In this document: positions 12,801 to 26,010 of the stretch, piece after piece | Position numbering within the stretch: the stretch's first letter is position 1 | How the letters are laid out: each line of letters opens with the position of its first letter | Origin: Phytoseiulus persimilis | Taxonomy: Eukaryota; Arthropoda; Arachnida; Mesostigmata; Phytoseiidae | DNA: 64,000 nt | Direction of reading: 5' to 3' | Assembly: GCA_037576195.1 (NCBI GenBank) | Contig: CM075101.1 | Span: forward strand, 47,120,001-47,184,000 | The notes under the pieces: generated by a model | Told to the model about the DNA's origin: nothing | Database searches by the model: none | The model's input: only the letters and a program-made list of their open reading frames with translations | Position numbers and translations under genes: made by a program

Positions 12801-15800
12801 CGGTTAGAGTGAATGGGGGCGATCCATGTTCGAGCTTGTACGGAGAGAATAATGATGTTGTTGTTCTTCTTATCCGTGTATGTAATCGTCGACTCCTCCT
12901 CACTCTCGGCCAGGAGGATCGAGAAGATACAGCCGCGGCGACAGCGACGCCATGACTATTTCGATATTTGACAGCCAAAACAACTGTTTCTTGATCCGAC
13001 AATGGCGGCAACTCGCACGATCACCACTCAGATTATTTTCTTCTGGAGCTGCTCGCCCTCGCGTGGGGAGAGATCGTGATCATCCCTTCATTGGCACCAT
13101 TTACCAAATGGAAGAAGAGTGTTTCTCGAGCGCTTCCCTCGAACGTCAGTTTCGATGTTTTTGAGGAGCTCCGGGCGTATTTTTGAGAAAATATTGCGAA
13201 ACGTCCCGAGAAAACCTACCGGAAGAACGCTCACACGAATAGAACGTGGAGAGGGGAGAGTTTTTGGTTTCGCTTTTCATACAGCTGGTGTTCCGTTCCG
13301 CTCTGCTGTGGGGCAACGAGTGGAGCCCGTATGTTGGACTGATATTGATCAATCTATCCATTGATCGTCGCAGGATGGATGGACAATTGGTTGTTCTGCA
13401 TAAATAATGGCTCTCCATGCACTCGTCCGGCCGATAGTGTTTGAAGCCGCCAGAAGCGTGGCCTGGAGACTTCAGAACGAGGCAGGCTCGCGATCCTGGC
13501 CAGGAAGGCCAACAAGACCATCTTTCAAACTCCAATCGAACCTCGCCACGCAATGGAAACTTGAAATTCAACGTACTCTTCCTATTTTTCACAATGCTAG
13601 CTTCGAGAGGATCTCTCCCTTGGACCATTCGCGACCATGGGAGTCGCATGGGGGCCATTGTTCGGATGCGCCGAAATCGAACCGGAGTTTGATTCGGTTC
13701 GAGTTGCAATCGCACTAAACGAAGATCTCTCTCGATTTGGGTCTTCCTCGACTCGCTTCCTGAAGCCGAGCACCGTGAACTTCGCGCTGTTCGTCGGTCA
13801 GTTCGCGGAACGATCGACACTCCCACGGGAGCGAACTTCGAGCGCCGTTCACGAGCTTTGCTTCCGAGACGATTGGGTCGGAGACTGCCTTTTGCGATGC
13901 TGACTTCAACTTCGTTCGGCAAGCACGGCCGCCGGGTTTCTAGAAGTTATCGCGGAATTCTCTCCAGGCGTAGTGAGCTCGAATCGACATTGCTCCGGCA
14001 TTGAGAGCGAGTGCGACCGTTCGTGCTTTGAATAAGTCGCTGTGCCATTCTCTCAATCGCTTCCCTCATTTTGCTCGTTCGAATTCTTCCACTCGTTTCT
14101 TGTTTCTCAAGGGTTCTTATTCACTCGGAAGACATCTGAAGGAGGGTCTCACTGCCTTGCTTCGCGGATCCGCCCGTCGTTCTCGATTCGTCTTGCCGAC
14201 GGGGGAGCTTATTCCAGATGCACGAGGTGTGCGTCCTCGCACGTACTGACGGCCGCACTCGTTTGGTAAGTAGTCCACTCATTCAAGCAACCCTTAAACC
14301 TTCCTGAATCTGAGCTCGAGATTGAGGTTAGACTCAGGTCTTTCGGTTTCATGAAAGTCGAAGTTTTCTCTATGCCTCTCTTTGGGTTTGATTAACATTG
14401 CCCTGAGAGGGCCTGCTCGTTCGTTGCCTGCCAGGGTGGCGGTTTCCTCATTTGGGCTGGGTAGCTCTGTAGGAGGTCTGAAAAAAAACCGCTCCCGTAA
14501 AGGTCTTGTGGTTCCCGACCGAGCGCTTGGTCCGCTGTCGCTCGGAAGCGATTCGTTCCGACAAGCCCCCTCCTCCCCATGTCGCCTTGTAGAATCGGGC
14601 TCCACCTGGCCTCTGATTTTGCGGTGCCGGACGGATGACCTCCCATGACCTTGTCGGAGGTCTCGGTGATGATGACTCATATATTGAGGGCGTGATCACA
14701 TTCCTCTACTGTCGGCGAAACATTTCATCCAATCTGCGCGATGTGGCTCCATGGATCATCGATCCGAGCGCCGTGAAGACTCATGGACCGTGACGACTCC
14801 AACTCTTCTGCGCCCGAACGAGGATTGGCAAGAAACTTTGCGAAAATCTCTCTGCGGCCAGGCAACTACCAGAGAGGTAGGCGTTGGTTCCATCAGGCCA
14901 TGATACCAAACTTCACATCGTCTCAGAAGTATCCCTAGGAACCAAGCTGGGATGGGAAAAATTAATTCGGGCTGGAGGCTTCGGTTTTCTCACGCTCCGA
15001 AATGCAGTTCCATGTTCGTGTTTGTGGTTTGGGCGCGGGTCTCAGGAGTACCGAAGGTTGGGGAAGTTTGCTAAAAACTGTAACAGACGATCAAACAGGA
15101 TCCCACTCGAGTTGAGGAGCTCTGAGAGAGGTTATTGGGCAACTCACAGTGTTGCACAAGGGGAATCTTGTTGATCATTGATAAGAAGCGAGAAGAAAAC
15201 GGAAACCCCGTAAATGAAAGAGGCTGAGAATGAAAACCCCGCGTTCGAAAGGAATCTCAGCGACGGAGGCGAAGCGATAAGGAGAGCAACATCTTGCTTT
15301 TAGAACCGACCACCCGACAGCCCCACCCACCAGTTTGGTGGTCGACTGGATATATAGCGCCCTACCGAAAGCACCTCATCCACGACTGGGGAGGCGAGGA
15401 GCAGCAGGAAAAAAACGCAGATAGCACAGAATATGAGCAACGGAACGGATGTTCGTCTTCTTTCTCTGCATACCCTCCGTTGGGCTCGCCCCACCTTATT
15501 GCTCGCTCCATCTCATCTTTTCCATTTCGTTCGATCTGCGTCGCCTTTCTGTGCCGTCGACGGGCGCGGGGGCGACGATACCGGACCATAAAGCCGAACG
15601 TAAATTTTATTCGATTCACTCGGTCCAAGACATAGTTTGGCTTTCTCGCTTTGGATTCCTCAAAAGATGGCAGAGGAACTTCCTCCGCAACGCAGCGATG
15701 ATCGAGCCGAAATCCAATTCTAAGCGAGGCGATGGTTCGGCGCGAAGAGCTCCAAGTCCACCTTGGAACCTCTCTCCGACGCCATCGTTCCTCCGTATCT

Positions 15801-18800
15801 CCCCTTTCAGTTTCTGAAGTTAGCATCCGGAGAAGCCAGGAAGTGTACCCCTGCCGGAATTCAGGGAGTTAAGAGAAAAAAATTTGAACTGCGCAGCTTC
15901 TCAGGAGGGGTGTCGAACGATTTCCGTCCGTTTCGTCCGCATTGTTGAGGAATGGACTCCTCATGTGGGCCGGGGATGTGCGGCTTGCCTGATCTGGGAT
16001 TCGGTTGCGCAACTGAGTTGGGTCGCTCTCGGCCCATGCCGCGGCTGTAGATATGAACGTGCGTTCACCCCGAGCGCTGGGGTCGAAAAGGCATCGGCAA
16101 GATCTATTACAACGTGACTTGGCTCCGCAACGAGGATATTAGCGTTTTCTGATTCCACCATCAACACCGTCTCACTACCAATGTAAAATGACCCATCTGG
16201 CGTTTGCTCAGCTTCCCCGCCCGCACTTCTCTCTTTTCTGAAATACTCCGGGAGGAAGCGGAGAAAAATGTCCGCATTTTGATGACGACGCGGACCCGAG
16301 GTTGTTCAGCCCCGCGGGGCCGGTCTGCGACTTGCGCCCCGGTGGCGTTCCGAGATGTACATACATTGCGCGCCAAGAAAGAGACCGGACAGCCTGCTAC
16401 CGATGCGTGCTACCAGTGGTGAAGGCAAAACATTATTCGGGAGGAATGCATCTGGAACGTCCGGACTTGGCATCATATCAAGGATGTTAGGAAAGTGTGA
16501 GACCGTGTTATCGTGATGGAGTAAGGAATAAAGTGCCAAGCATGCAGCGAATCCGACCCCTCGGTCCGTGGCTTGTTCTGATCTTCGATGCGGATGGCAA
16601 ATATTTGAAACGGCAATCGAGAATATTCGAATTCGAGATATTCGTGTCCCGAAGTGTCGGTCGCTCGAAATGATTTCAAGGACCCCGAATTCTACGGAGT
16701 ACACGAGAATAATCCCAGGTTCTTCGTCTTACTCCTAGAGCCGACAACCCTTTCAACGCGAACTGTTTTCAGGGACAAAATATAGAAGAGAGACGAAGAG
16801 TCAAATGAAATAATCGTGTTTGCTCTCTTCATTTCCCTCGAAATATTCCCGGCGAAGTCAAACGACGATTTTCGGTTCCCTTGCCTCTATCATCCGCATC
16901 TGTTGCAGCTACGTCGATGGAGGCATCGCGGTTCTGCTGCCGGATTTTGGTGTGGAGCACTTCTGCTCTCGTTTAGGCTAGAGGGATTCTCTGGATTTCT
17001 TCGGATCGTTGTCGGAATTTCCATAGTTTGTTCGCTGATTTGACAACGGAATCGAACCTGGGCTCAATCACAGATTTTCGGTATCCCTCGGCGTTCACAC
17101 AGTTCTTCCATTGGGAACACTAGCAACACCTCGGTGTGTATTTTGGAAAGGATTATCTGGTTCAGGAGTTTCCGAGGCTTTGCGGAATCCGTCGTGAGAT
17201 CGAAGGGATCTTCTTGAAGGAATCGCGTCAGAAATAGGGCGATCCCGCTCCCGGCCCATATAACTCTCCAGAATTCGTCCCTGGAGTAACTGCTCCCAGT
17301 ACTGGAAACACGCTTGAAGGGCCAGCTTATATGGGGAATACTTTTCTTGTGCAGTCGAGGGGGAGAATCAACCCTATGGATCTCATTCTTCTTTTAACTC
17401 GATAAGCGTTCGTTCCAGACAACTGGGCGTTGGAGTCCGCGAGCGAAAGAAACAAAGTTCGGATCCTGTTTTTTCCTCGGCCGGAGCCATCGATTCGGAG
17501 CCTCTTAAAAACGCAAGTAGCACGAGTGGACAGCTCTACGTGCAGTCCGCGCACTAGATTCTCGACTGTGAAAATCGTCGACTCCAACTACAATGCAATG
17601 CAATGTATGTACGCTTAGCTCTTCAGCTTCCGATATTCGACCCGGAGAAATATCGGTTTCGGATTCGTATTCGACCCGGAGAAATATCGGTTTCGGATTC
17701 GTATTCGACCCTATCTCAGTGCTTGGAAACTGGCTCATCATTCGCGAGATCGCTCACTATATGAGCGAAGTGAGCCCTACCTATCCTGGTGAATGCTCGT
17801 GAAATAACTCCGCGAGAGTCTCATGGCGTTCCGCTTCGGGTGTTGAGAAAATGGGTCTTCATCCCCGTACCGTCAACGTGGATGTGCTCCGCTCGATGAA
17901 CTCGTGGCCTGATGCCCTTCCGAATGCTCCGGTACCCTCCCAATTGACTTTTCAACCTCAAGCCCTCTTTCTATACTTGCTTCTCGTGCTCAGCATCATT
18001 GCAGAATATTCTTGAACGCGAGGTTTTCGGTGCGCGACGCAGCATGCCAAGATGAGTGAAGCTTTGGGCGTTTGCTGGAAATGTAAAGAGTTCGAGAAAT
18101 GTGGAGCACTCCATAGCTTTTTCCTTCCCGATTAGTTAAATCCCGTGAAGTTCTTGAGAAAGAGGGAGTCCGAACGATCTGCGGGCATCGAAATGTGCTC
18201 TACTCGAACGGAGTCCCGTTCCCGTCGAAAGCTACTGCCACCGGCGTCTGCAACTAGTCGCTCCTCTAACAAGATGAGCGACGGAAGAATCAACACCCGA
18301 TGGAAAACACAAACGCCTTTCAAATCATGGCGCCTTGGTATTCTGGCTTCGTTCGTGTTAACTATCTAGAGCTGCGAGACGGCGGTCTCTAGGCGTCGAG
18401 GCGGCGTTGTTTGTAATGACCGAACGAACGACCGGATGGCTGACAGACAGCCCATCAGATGGGAGAGGCGCGCACATCCCAATGCCTGTTTCTCCGTTCT
18501 AAAGAGTAGACTTTGACCGTTAGTTGGAGAAGACGCCTGTTATCCCCGGCTTCATCGTCCATGAAGCTGCGCCCTCGAGAAGGTAAATCGAGTGTGGTGA
18601 AGTTCCGGTCCGGCAACTGATACGTGACAACAGTGGATGACAAGTCCGACGAACAAAAACAACGAGTGCTGGGTTTCGTGCGCACGGATCAGCTGGGAAC
18701 TCTCCTCCTACGACGACATCTGACATTCCTTGTGATCCTATCTGATTACTGAATCACACAATTATGAAAGAGACCTCCGCGGATCAGTCGATCAGTTACC

Positions 18801-18962
18801 CGCTCGGTCGGTTTTTGGGAGACAACGGGACTTCGCAAGAGTTTCAACGGAGAAAACTGAGCTAGTTGAAGCAATCAATGGGTGGATCATGACTCGACTT
18901 CCCGGATCTCCACATGAGAACTCCGATTCCTCTCGTTACGATTTCTCCAATCGGTATCGATC
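9871..18962. other. Long intergenic stretch without a supported gene
   Basis: About 9 kb with no recognisable protein family, tRNA or rRNA on either strand. An (AC)n microsatellite lies at about 10397-10411 and a 34-bp tandem repeat at 17634-17711. Two short coding-like patches were noted: minus 10222-10338, a 39-codon reading frame starting at ATG, and plus 10856-10950, after a CTTCCAG acceptor. Neither could be tied to a family or a splice chain. The 5' UTR exon(s) and promoter of the first HSDL2 gene may lie at the right end. Confidence 0.5.
17634..17711. repeat. 34-bp tandem repeat, about 2.3 copies
   Basis: Two exact consecutive copies of a 34-base unit beginning TATTCGACCCGG and ending TTTCGGATTCG, followed by the first 10 bases of a third. 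It lies in non-coding DNA and no function is evident. Confidence 0.9.
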
Positions 18963-19028
18963 GTGAACCATGATTCGTGCTCATTCCGACATTGTTTCAG
19001 TCATCGCGACCCTCAGCAGGAAGCAGTT

Positions 19029-20899
19029 ATGTTGAACACAGGAAAGCTCGCGGGACGCACAATTCTCATAACGGGGGCCTCGCGAGGTATAGGGAAAGAG
19101 ATCGCTCTCAAATGTGCCAAAGTGAGCTTCGTGGTTATACCTCAATATCATGATATTATCGGCCCTGACAACATCATTGCAGAGAGAACGCCAACCAAGT
19201 CAATCGAGTTTTGTTTCCAGGATGGAGCCAACATCGTTGTGGCCGCGAAATCTGTCACAGAAGACCCGAGTATGCCTGGGACCATATATTCTGCAGCAGA
19301 AGAAATAGAGATGGTGGGCGTATTTTCACTTCCTCTCGGTTCCCTCCGGCCTCCGTTGGTTCGAGCTTGCTTGGCTCGCGTTAGATTGGTCCCACCGTTG
19401 TCTTGAGGCCGATAGGATCCAGGCCACAGATCCCTCATGAGCTTTTCACTTCGAAGCTCTCGCGTTGTCACCAGCACATCTTTGACAAGTCTTCTTTCCT
19501 TGCTCCTGGAAACGCAGGCTGGTGGGAAGGCGTTGCCAGTCATTATGGATGTCCGGGACGAAGCTAATGTACAGTCTTGTGTGGAGGAAGCGGTGAAGAA
19601 GTTCGGCGGTATCGATGCCCTCATCAACAATGCCTCTGCTATCACACTCACCCCTACAGAGAAGACTGAAATCAAGCGGTGGGTTTCTGGGCGGATGAAT
19701 CTACAGAGAATGACACTGAAAAGCTTCGGGACTTAATGAGTGATTGATCGCTGTTGGACATAAGAGAACGGTCTGTATCGAATTGGCACTCTAGGTACGA
19801 TCTCATGCACCAGGTGAATGTGCGCGGCACTTTCATCGCATCGAAGCACTGCATACCCCATCTGAAGAAGTCAAAATGTGGCGGGAAAATCCTGAACAAC
19901 TCGCCGCCACTCGTGATGAATCCTCGATGGTTCGCGCCCAATCTAGCCTATACGATGACGAAATATGGGATGTCGATGTGCGCATTGGGAATGGCTGAAG
20001 AGGTAAGCTCTGATGCTCGCGTTTGCAGCTGCCAAAGTCGCCTCGAATATGGGAGGGGGACTATGGGACAGGGAGCGCAGCTCGTAACCCTGACCCGTGA
20101 AATCATTCTACTTACAGTTGAAGGCATGTGCAATCGCGGTGAATGCCTTATGGCCGAAGACATGGATTCACACAGCGGCTACTGAGATGCTCGCTGGCGA
20201 GGCGGAATTAGCTCGACAGAGTTCGAGGAAGCCGTCCATCATGGCAGACGCGGCCTACGCGATCTTGTTGAAGCCGAGTTGCTTCACTGGGAATTTCTGT
20301 ATCGACGAAGAAATCCTCAAAACTGAAGGTACTATTTCCGACGATCAAGTTCTCGAACGCTCAGCCTGTTGTTCGGAGATCTCATGTTTTTCGTCGTACC
20401 GCCGGAAATCTTCTGATTGATCTCAATGAACATTTAAACTCGAATTGAAGGGATCACCGACTTGGACCAGTACGCGTGCGTACCCGGCAAAGAACTCATC
20501 TTGGACGGTTTTTTGCCCGACAAGTACTACCTGGGAAATGGGAAACTGACGCCGACCAAACACTGCCCGACCAACCTGGACGATGTTTTTGAAAGTGTCA
20601 AGAGCCTTATCGATGGAGAATGGGTCGCGAAAACCAAGGGGATCTTTGTCTTCCAAATTCCGGGGGGTGGACAGTACTTCATTGACATGAACGCCGGAGC
20701 AGGGTCCGCGGGGAAGGGTCGACCTTCGGAGCAAGCAGACGTCACGTTCACTGCCGATGAGGAATGCATGCTTCACATTTTCGCTGGGAAAGTCAAACCG
20801 ACCTCCGCCTTCATGACGGGGAAGCTGAAGATTCGAGGCGACATGAGCAAAGCGATGAAATTGGAGAAGCTCATGGAGCAAATGAAAGGCAAATTATAA
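19029..20899 (+). CDS. HSDL2: HSDL2-like SDR/SCP2 protein, paralogue A
   Basis: Hydroxysteroid dehydrogenase-like protein 2: an N-terminal short-chain dehydrogenase/reductase fused to a C-terminal SCP2 sterol-carrier domain, peroxisomal and/or mitochondrial in animals, substrate not firmly known. Coding exons: 19029-19121, 19221-19313, 19518-19678, 19795-20002, 20118-20328, 20451-20899 (404 aa; human 418). The cofactor motif TGASRGIG is at residues 15-22 and NNAS at 99-102. The catalytic set is Ser152, Tyr168 and Lys172 (YTMTK). SCP2 occupies about residues 296-404. The start at 19029 (MLNTGKLAG) matches the known HSDL2 N-terminus. An ATG at 18963 is in frame, but a TTTCAG acceptor at 19000 suggests a spliced 5' UTR instead. 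The last three residues, GKL, are only a weak PTS1-like signal. Its tandem partner lies 1.1 kb downstream. Confidence 0.95.
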
Positions 20900-20988
20900 A
20901 ATCAACAGTGATCCTAGGACTCCGTCCGAAATTTAGTGTGACGAGCCTAGTTGCGGGCAGCCGTTTTCAGGACCCACTCTTGAGATGC

Positions 20989-20994
20989 AATAAA
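20989..20994 (+). terminator. Poly(A) signal of HSDL2-like paralogue A
   Basis: AATAAA 90 bases after the stop codon, the first canonical signal downstream. Confidence 0.7.
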
Positions 20995-21959
20995 ATCCGC
21001 TTCCGAGATTTGTCCCCTGTGTTGGAAGTCCCCTGTACTGAACGGTTCTGTTTGACAGGTCTGCGCAGGTGTTCGATGAACGCTCTGAGAAGAGTTGGCC
21101 ACAAACAGCTCTTCCCTATCACGAGAACCTCCTCTTTCGTCCACTCACGAAACGGAGCAGCATTGAGTAACCGTCAAGTCCGCTAATCCCGATCTTCGAT
21201 GCTCCGAGCAGCAATCCGGACCGATGGCATCCAATGACGATTCGAAATTTGGCGGGCCTCTTACACAGCTGTTTTCGACATCTACGTGTGGTCTGCGCTG
21301 CCGGGCCGCCTTCGGGTACTGCGAGAGTGAACTTTGGATCGTTAGTCGGCAGTCTTGTTTCCTTAGAGTGAACAGACAGTTTCGCGGTGAGTGATAGAGT
21401 TGCGACTCCGTGGAAGAGACTAGGGGGAGACGGGAATTCGGTTCCGTGACGATCAACAAGAGCCGGCAAATTACCTGAACCTCGAAGGTTTGACTTGATA
21501 CAGTTTTACATCTAAAAATATCCTCAGAGGTAACCTTGATCACCAAGTGGACGAAACTCTTTTGACGTAATAAAGTTTCTTCCGACGTGGAGAATTTTTT
21601 CGTGGAAGGCAGAGGAGGCTTTCTCTTCGGAGCTTTCATTGGGATCGGAGCTAACAACCTCGCGAAATTCGGTCCGCTCAGGCGACAATTTTCGCGTTCT
21701 TTCGATTGTCGAGAGGAGCTCATCTTGTCCTGCGCGGATGATCTGGAATCGTCGGGAAATCTGCTGAACGACAGGGAACCGGGAATTCCTCCCCATTGGG
21801 ATCTTTCAATCGAAACTTGCCTCCTAAAGTGTTCTCAAGATGACGGCTCGCAGTTCTGACTGCCTCCAAAGCAATGAGATCAAGCGGCAAGTTCAATGAA
21901 CTCTGCCAGATCCAAGGCGCGGATAGCATCGAGTGCTCATCAGATTCATTTTTCTTCAA
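20995..21959. other. Spacer between the two HSDL2-like genes
   Basis: About 1 kb with no recognised gene. A pyrimidine-rich tract ending in CTGCAG at about 21966, 31 bases before the second gene's ATG, looks like the 3' splice site of a 5' UTR intron. The promoter of paralogue B is therefore probably in this spacer, but I could not place it. Confidence 0.45.
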
Positions 21960-21996
21960 CCTGCAGCGCAACTCAGGCACTGAGAGGAGGGACAAC

Positions 21997-23805
21997 ATGT
22001 TGAACACGGGCAAACTGGCCGGCCGCACAATCTTCATCACAGGCGCTTCGCGAGGTATCGGAAAAGAAATAGCTCTGAAATGCGCGAAGGTAATCAGATT
22101 CCATCCACCATAGATTCCACCATAGATCCCGGGAGACCCTAGTTAGATTTGGACCGAACTTGAACGTCTTATATCCTCTAGGATGGAGCCAATATTGTGG
22201 TTGCGGCCAAAACTGTCACCGAGAACCCAAAACTCCCCGGCACTATATACACCGCCGCGGAAGAAATTGAGAAGGTGAGCTTTCTCACTCATCGAAACGT
22301 GGAGATACGTTTTATCTTTGAGCTTTATCGAACCTTTCTCTGGCTGAACGAGCAACGAGTTTCCGGTAACGCATCTCATCACGCTCCGTCTCGCTATCCC
22401 CTCGATCAACCGGTCTCGAAAACTATGAGAAAATCTCCGAGTATTGCCAAAGACCTTTTTCAAACCCCAGGCAGGCGGCAAAGCGCTCCCCGTCGTTATG
22501 GACGTGAGGGACGAGGCGAATGTGAAGTCATGCGTCGAAGAAGCTGTCAAAAAGTTCGGGGGAATCGACGCGCTCATTAACAACGCTTCCGCCATAAGCC
22601 TGACACCAACGGAAGAAACTGAGATCAAGAGGTTTGTGCCAGTTGAACTACCATGGAACCAACGCCGTTCTTCTGGAAACCGCGAGCTCTCTATTCTATC
22701 CGTTGTTTCCAGGTACGATCTCATGCATCAAGTAAATGTTCGTGGAACGTTCATCACGTCCAAGCACTGCATTCCATACTTGAGACAATCAAAAGCTGGA
22801 GGCAAAATCATCAATAACTCCCCGCCGCTCTGCATGAGCCCACGGTGGTTTGCGCCGCATGTGGCGTACACCATGACGAAGTTTGGAATGTCGATGTGCG
22901 CTCTCGGAATGGCTGAAGAGGTGGGCGTCTGATCTCTCCCATTTTTGAATGAGGATAGAGAGGCACCGGCCTGATCATATTTTTCCCCCCTCTCCACGCT
23001 TACAGCTGAAGAAGGATAACATCGCCGTGAATACTCTCTGGCCGAAAACATCAATCTACACAGCAGCCACCGCGATGCTCGCCGGAGACGCCGATATAGC
23101 GATGGCGAACTCGAGGAAACCCACCGTAATGGCAGATGCTGCGTATGCTATCCTCTCGAAACCGAACTCATTCTCTGGAAACTTCTGTATTGATGAGGAA
23201 GTCCTCAAGGGTGAAGGTGAGACCAATCTTCCCCATCCCTCGAACCCTCTTATGCCGGGAGTCTCGGTCTTCGCCCGTGAGTGACCCTCGCGGAGAGCTA
23301 AGCTCGTGCCCTCCAAGTGCGTGTAACCATACGAATTTTCATCGCTCCAGGGATCACGGACTTCGATCAATACGCCTGCGTGCCCGGTAACGAGATCATG
23401 TTAGATTTCTTCCTACCTGACAAATACTATGGAGGGCAAGACAAAACTTTGGAGACGTCCGGAGGCAAGCCCGGCCTGAGCCTAGAACGTGTGTTCGAGA
23501 AAGTCGGGGGACTCCTCAGTGAAGAGCTGGTCTCTAAAACGAAAGGATTGTTCCTCTTTCAAATTAAAGAGGGAGGTGAATATTTCATCGACATGAAGAC
23601 CGGCGCCGGCTCCGTTGGAAAAGGTGCACCCTCTGAGAAGGCCGACGTGACCTTCATCACGAACGAAGAAAGTATGCTCTCTATGTTCACAGGGAAGCTC
23701 AAGCCCACAGCGGCATTCATGACTGGCAAATTGAAGATCAAAGGCGACATGGGAAAGGCCATGAAGCTTGAGAAGCTGATGTCACAGATGAAGAGCCAGC
23801 TCTAG
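21997..23805 (+). CDS. HSDL2: HSDL2-like SDR/SCP2 protein, paralogue B
   Basis: Second tandem HSDL2-type gene with the same domain order (SDR then SCP2). Coding exons: 21997-22089, 22182-22274, 22471-22631, 22713-22920, 23006-23216, 23351-23805 (406 aa). Exons 1-5 have exactly the lengths and phases of paralogue A; only the last differs, by two codons. TGASRGIG, NNAS and the Ser/YTMTK catalytic set are conserved. The protein ends in SQL, closer to a peroxisomal PTS1 than paralogue A's GKL. Intron 3 (22632-22712) is 81 bases with no in-frame stop, so its retention would add 27 residues. Introns share positions but not obvious sequence with A, so the duplication is not very recent. Confidence 0.95.
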
Positions 23806-23875
23806 TGACCTCTCATGACTCAGACGAATTGAGACCTTTCAAAGTTAAAAAATGACTTCTCATCAGCTATTTCGG

Positions 23876-23881
23876 AATAAA
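23876..23881 (+). terminator. Poly(A) signal of HSDL2-like paralogue B
   Basis: AATAAA about 70 bases after the stop codon, running into an A-rich tract. Confidence 0.7.
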
Positions 23882-26010
23882 AAAAAAACTTCGGGATAAG
23901 CATGGCAGAATGAATCATCAAATAACTTGACGGACATCTCTGAGAGAAAATGATCGAAGTTGATGAGAAGTTTCAGTCTCCGGAAGTTGAATGGCACCTG
24001 AAAAAGGAATCTGTCTTGGAGGGAGCGGTTCAATGGCTCGCTGACACGGATTTAGACGGATAGACGTGTCTGGAGCCCTCACATCCAGAGGGGTTATGTG
24101 CTCTACGTCCGGCTCTACAGTTCGGACTCGCTCAAATCGGGAACATTCCGCGGGCCTTGAGCTCCTATTCTCAGAACGTCCCCAGTTTGCATCAAGTTCC
24201 TGTGGGAGAACTCTGAACTCTCATCCACTGGGAGGAGATCCCGCGCATGTCCGACCCGACCGGCCCAGCGCCCGTGGATCCGGACCCTGGGTTTTGTATG
24301 AGTACAAAAACCTTGGGAGCCCGCTCCGTAACCTGTCAGTCGGAATCGAGTGAACTGTGGTCCCGGCTTCGTCGATCGATATAGATTGTCCCGGCGCGTA
24401 TCCTTGGAGGAGATGATCGTTTTTCCTGAAGGGGATAGGCACATCAAAAAGTTCATGGAATCTTCTGTCAAAGTGATTATTCCGGTAGAACAGCTGTTGA
24501 ATGGACTCGGCATCTTCGAGGCCGGCAGTTCGAACTGATTCAAGTGCTTCCCGTCTTCGGAGAAAAATGACCCCCCCCCCCCCCTCCTTGGGAGATACGG
24601 GGTTAAACGGCATCAACTTCTGGATTCAGCTGATGAAATGAATATGAGAGACCTTCTGAGGAATGGATTCTCGCCAAGCCATACAAGGATGGTTCTCCAG
24701 TTCAAGAATGGTTGCCTCATGAGAAGGATGAGAAAGCAGGCCACCAACAACAACCGCGACGAGACCCTAATCAGAGAAGAAATCGCGGATGACGAGGCTG
24801 TACTCTCGCGGGTTCATGACAGCAAGTGAAACTTTCGATTTGAACCACACTAGAGACGCTTCTCTGCCTTCCGTCCAAGATTAGGTCCTCCGGAGAGCTC
24901 TCCCCGAGTACTCGCATCCAGATTGAGGGCGAAGTCGAAGGAAACGATCTTCGAAGGAATCGATCCCCGCAGCCTGGCGAAAACGAGATCCGAGATGCAG
25001 TTTCCTGCACAACTTGTTGCCGGATAGACCGCGATATTGCATATGGTATGCATTCACAATTAGACATGTATTCCCGTATCACGGCTTTCGCAATGCTGCT
25101 TCGTTTTCGTTCGGCCATTTTTATTTCTGCGTAGAGGGGACCGATCAGGAATACTCTTACTCCGAAGCCAACGATAACTCCATTGCGCAGAGTCTATCCG
25201 CAAAACGCGCGATTTCCCTCTTCTGAGCTGTAGATTCTAGTATTTGACGAGCCGTGCTTCGGAATCGAGCTTCTCGAAATATTTGATTGAGACCTGGAGC
25301 GATAAAATGAGATCGTTGAGCAACGGGATTTATCGGGCCGACGAGTAAGAAGCGATTCGCGTTGCAAACCAAGTCGTGTTTCAAAATCGGCCTCCTTCTT
25401 GTTCGTTTCCCATTCGGTTGCATCAAGCTCGAGGTTTCCCGAGAATCGAATGTCCTGCCTGAATCTCCCGGACCTTCACCTGAGCGAATCGGCCCTATCC
25501 GCCACGAGATGCAAGTTCTGTGGTTTCGAGAGGATCGACGGAAGAGTTGTGGCTCACCACGAGAGAATCATATACCTCGCGGAGATGTGAGCCCTATATT
25601 TTTGCCTCTTCTGCCATGTGACGCTGAACTCCATTGTGGGCGTGCAACTGCATACTAGTCGGAAGCACGGAATCAACCATAATCCGTACTAGAACAGTGA
25701 AACAACGTCGAGCACTTCGTCGTTCATGGCGGCCTGTCAATGGTTAGACTTCCGAAGAAGCCGCATGTCAGATCACGTCATCATCAAAAACCAAGCGAAG
25801 ATTGCGGAGCACTATCCGATGAGGGGCGGGCATTTGGGCTGTTTCATGAATTCCCTCGAATAGGTTACCATTCAGGCGACCCCCCGGCCCGGCCTCTCCT
25901 CTCCGACGATAATCTTCGGTGACGAGAGTCTGGAAAAAACGAATATTCAGAGGCAGCGATCGTTCCACGGCTTCCAGATTCCATGCGCGAACTCGATTGA
26001 GATCCTAAAG
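23882..26010. other. Intergenic region without a supported gene
   Basis: No protein family, RNA gene or splice chain recognised. It contains a 14-base poly-C tract at 24571-24584. A short patch at 25440-25590 (plus) reads CKFCGFERIDGRVVAHHERI, a zinc-finger-like pattern with no supporting context. Confidence 0.45.

Noticed and set aside
13146-13922. 258-codon minus-strand frame as a gene
   Set aside because: Arg/Ser/Pro-rich composition typical of chance frames at this base composition; no motif, no splice context, no repeated occurrence.
18963-19028. Upstream in-frame ATG as the start of HSDL2 paralogue A
   Set aside because: The extension has no similarity to HSDL2, and a TTTCAG acceptor at 19000 separates it from the MLNTGKLAG start that matches the family N-terminus.
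24571-24584. Poly-C tract as a functional element
   Set aside because: Simple homopolymer run with no gene context; possibly a sequencing or assembly soft spot.
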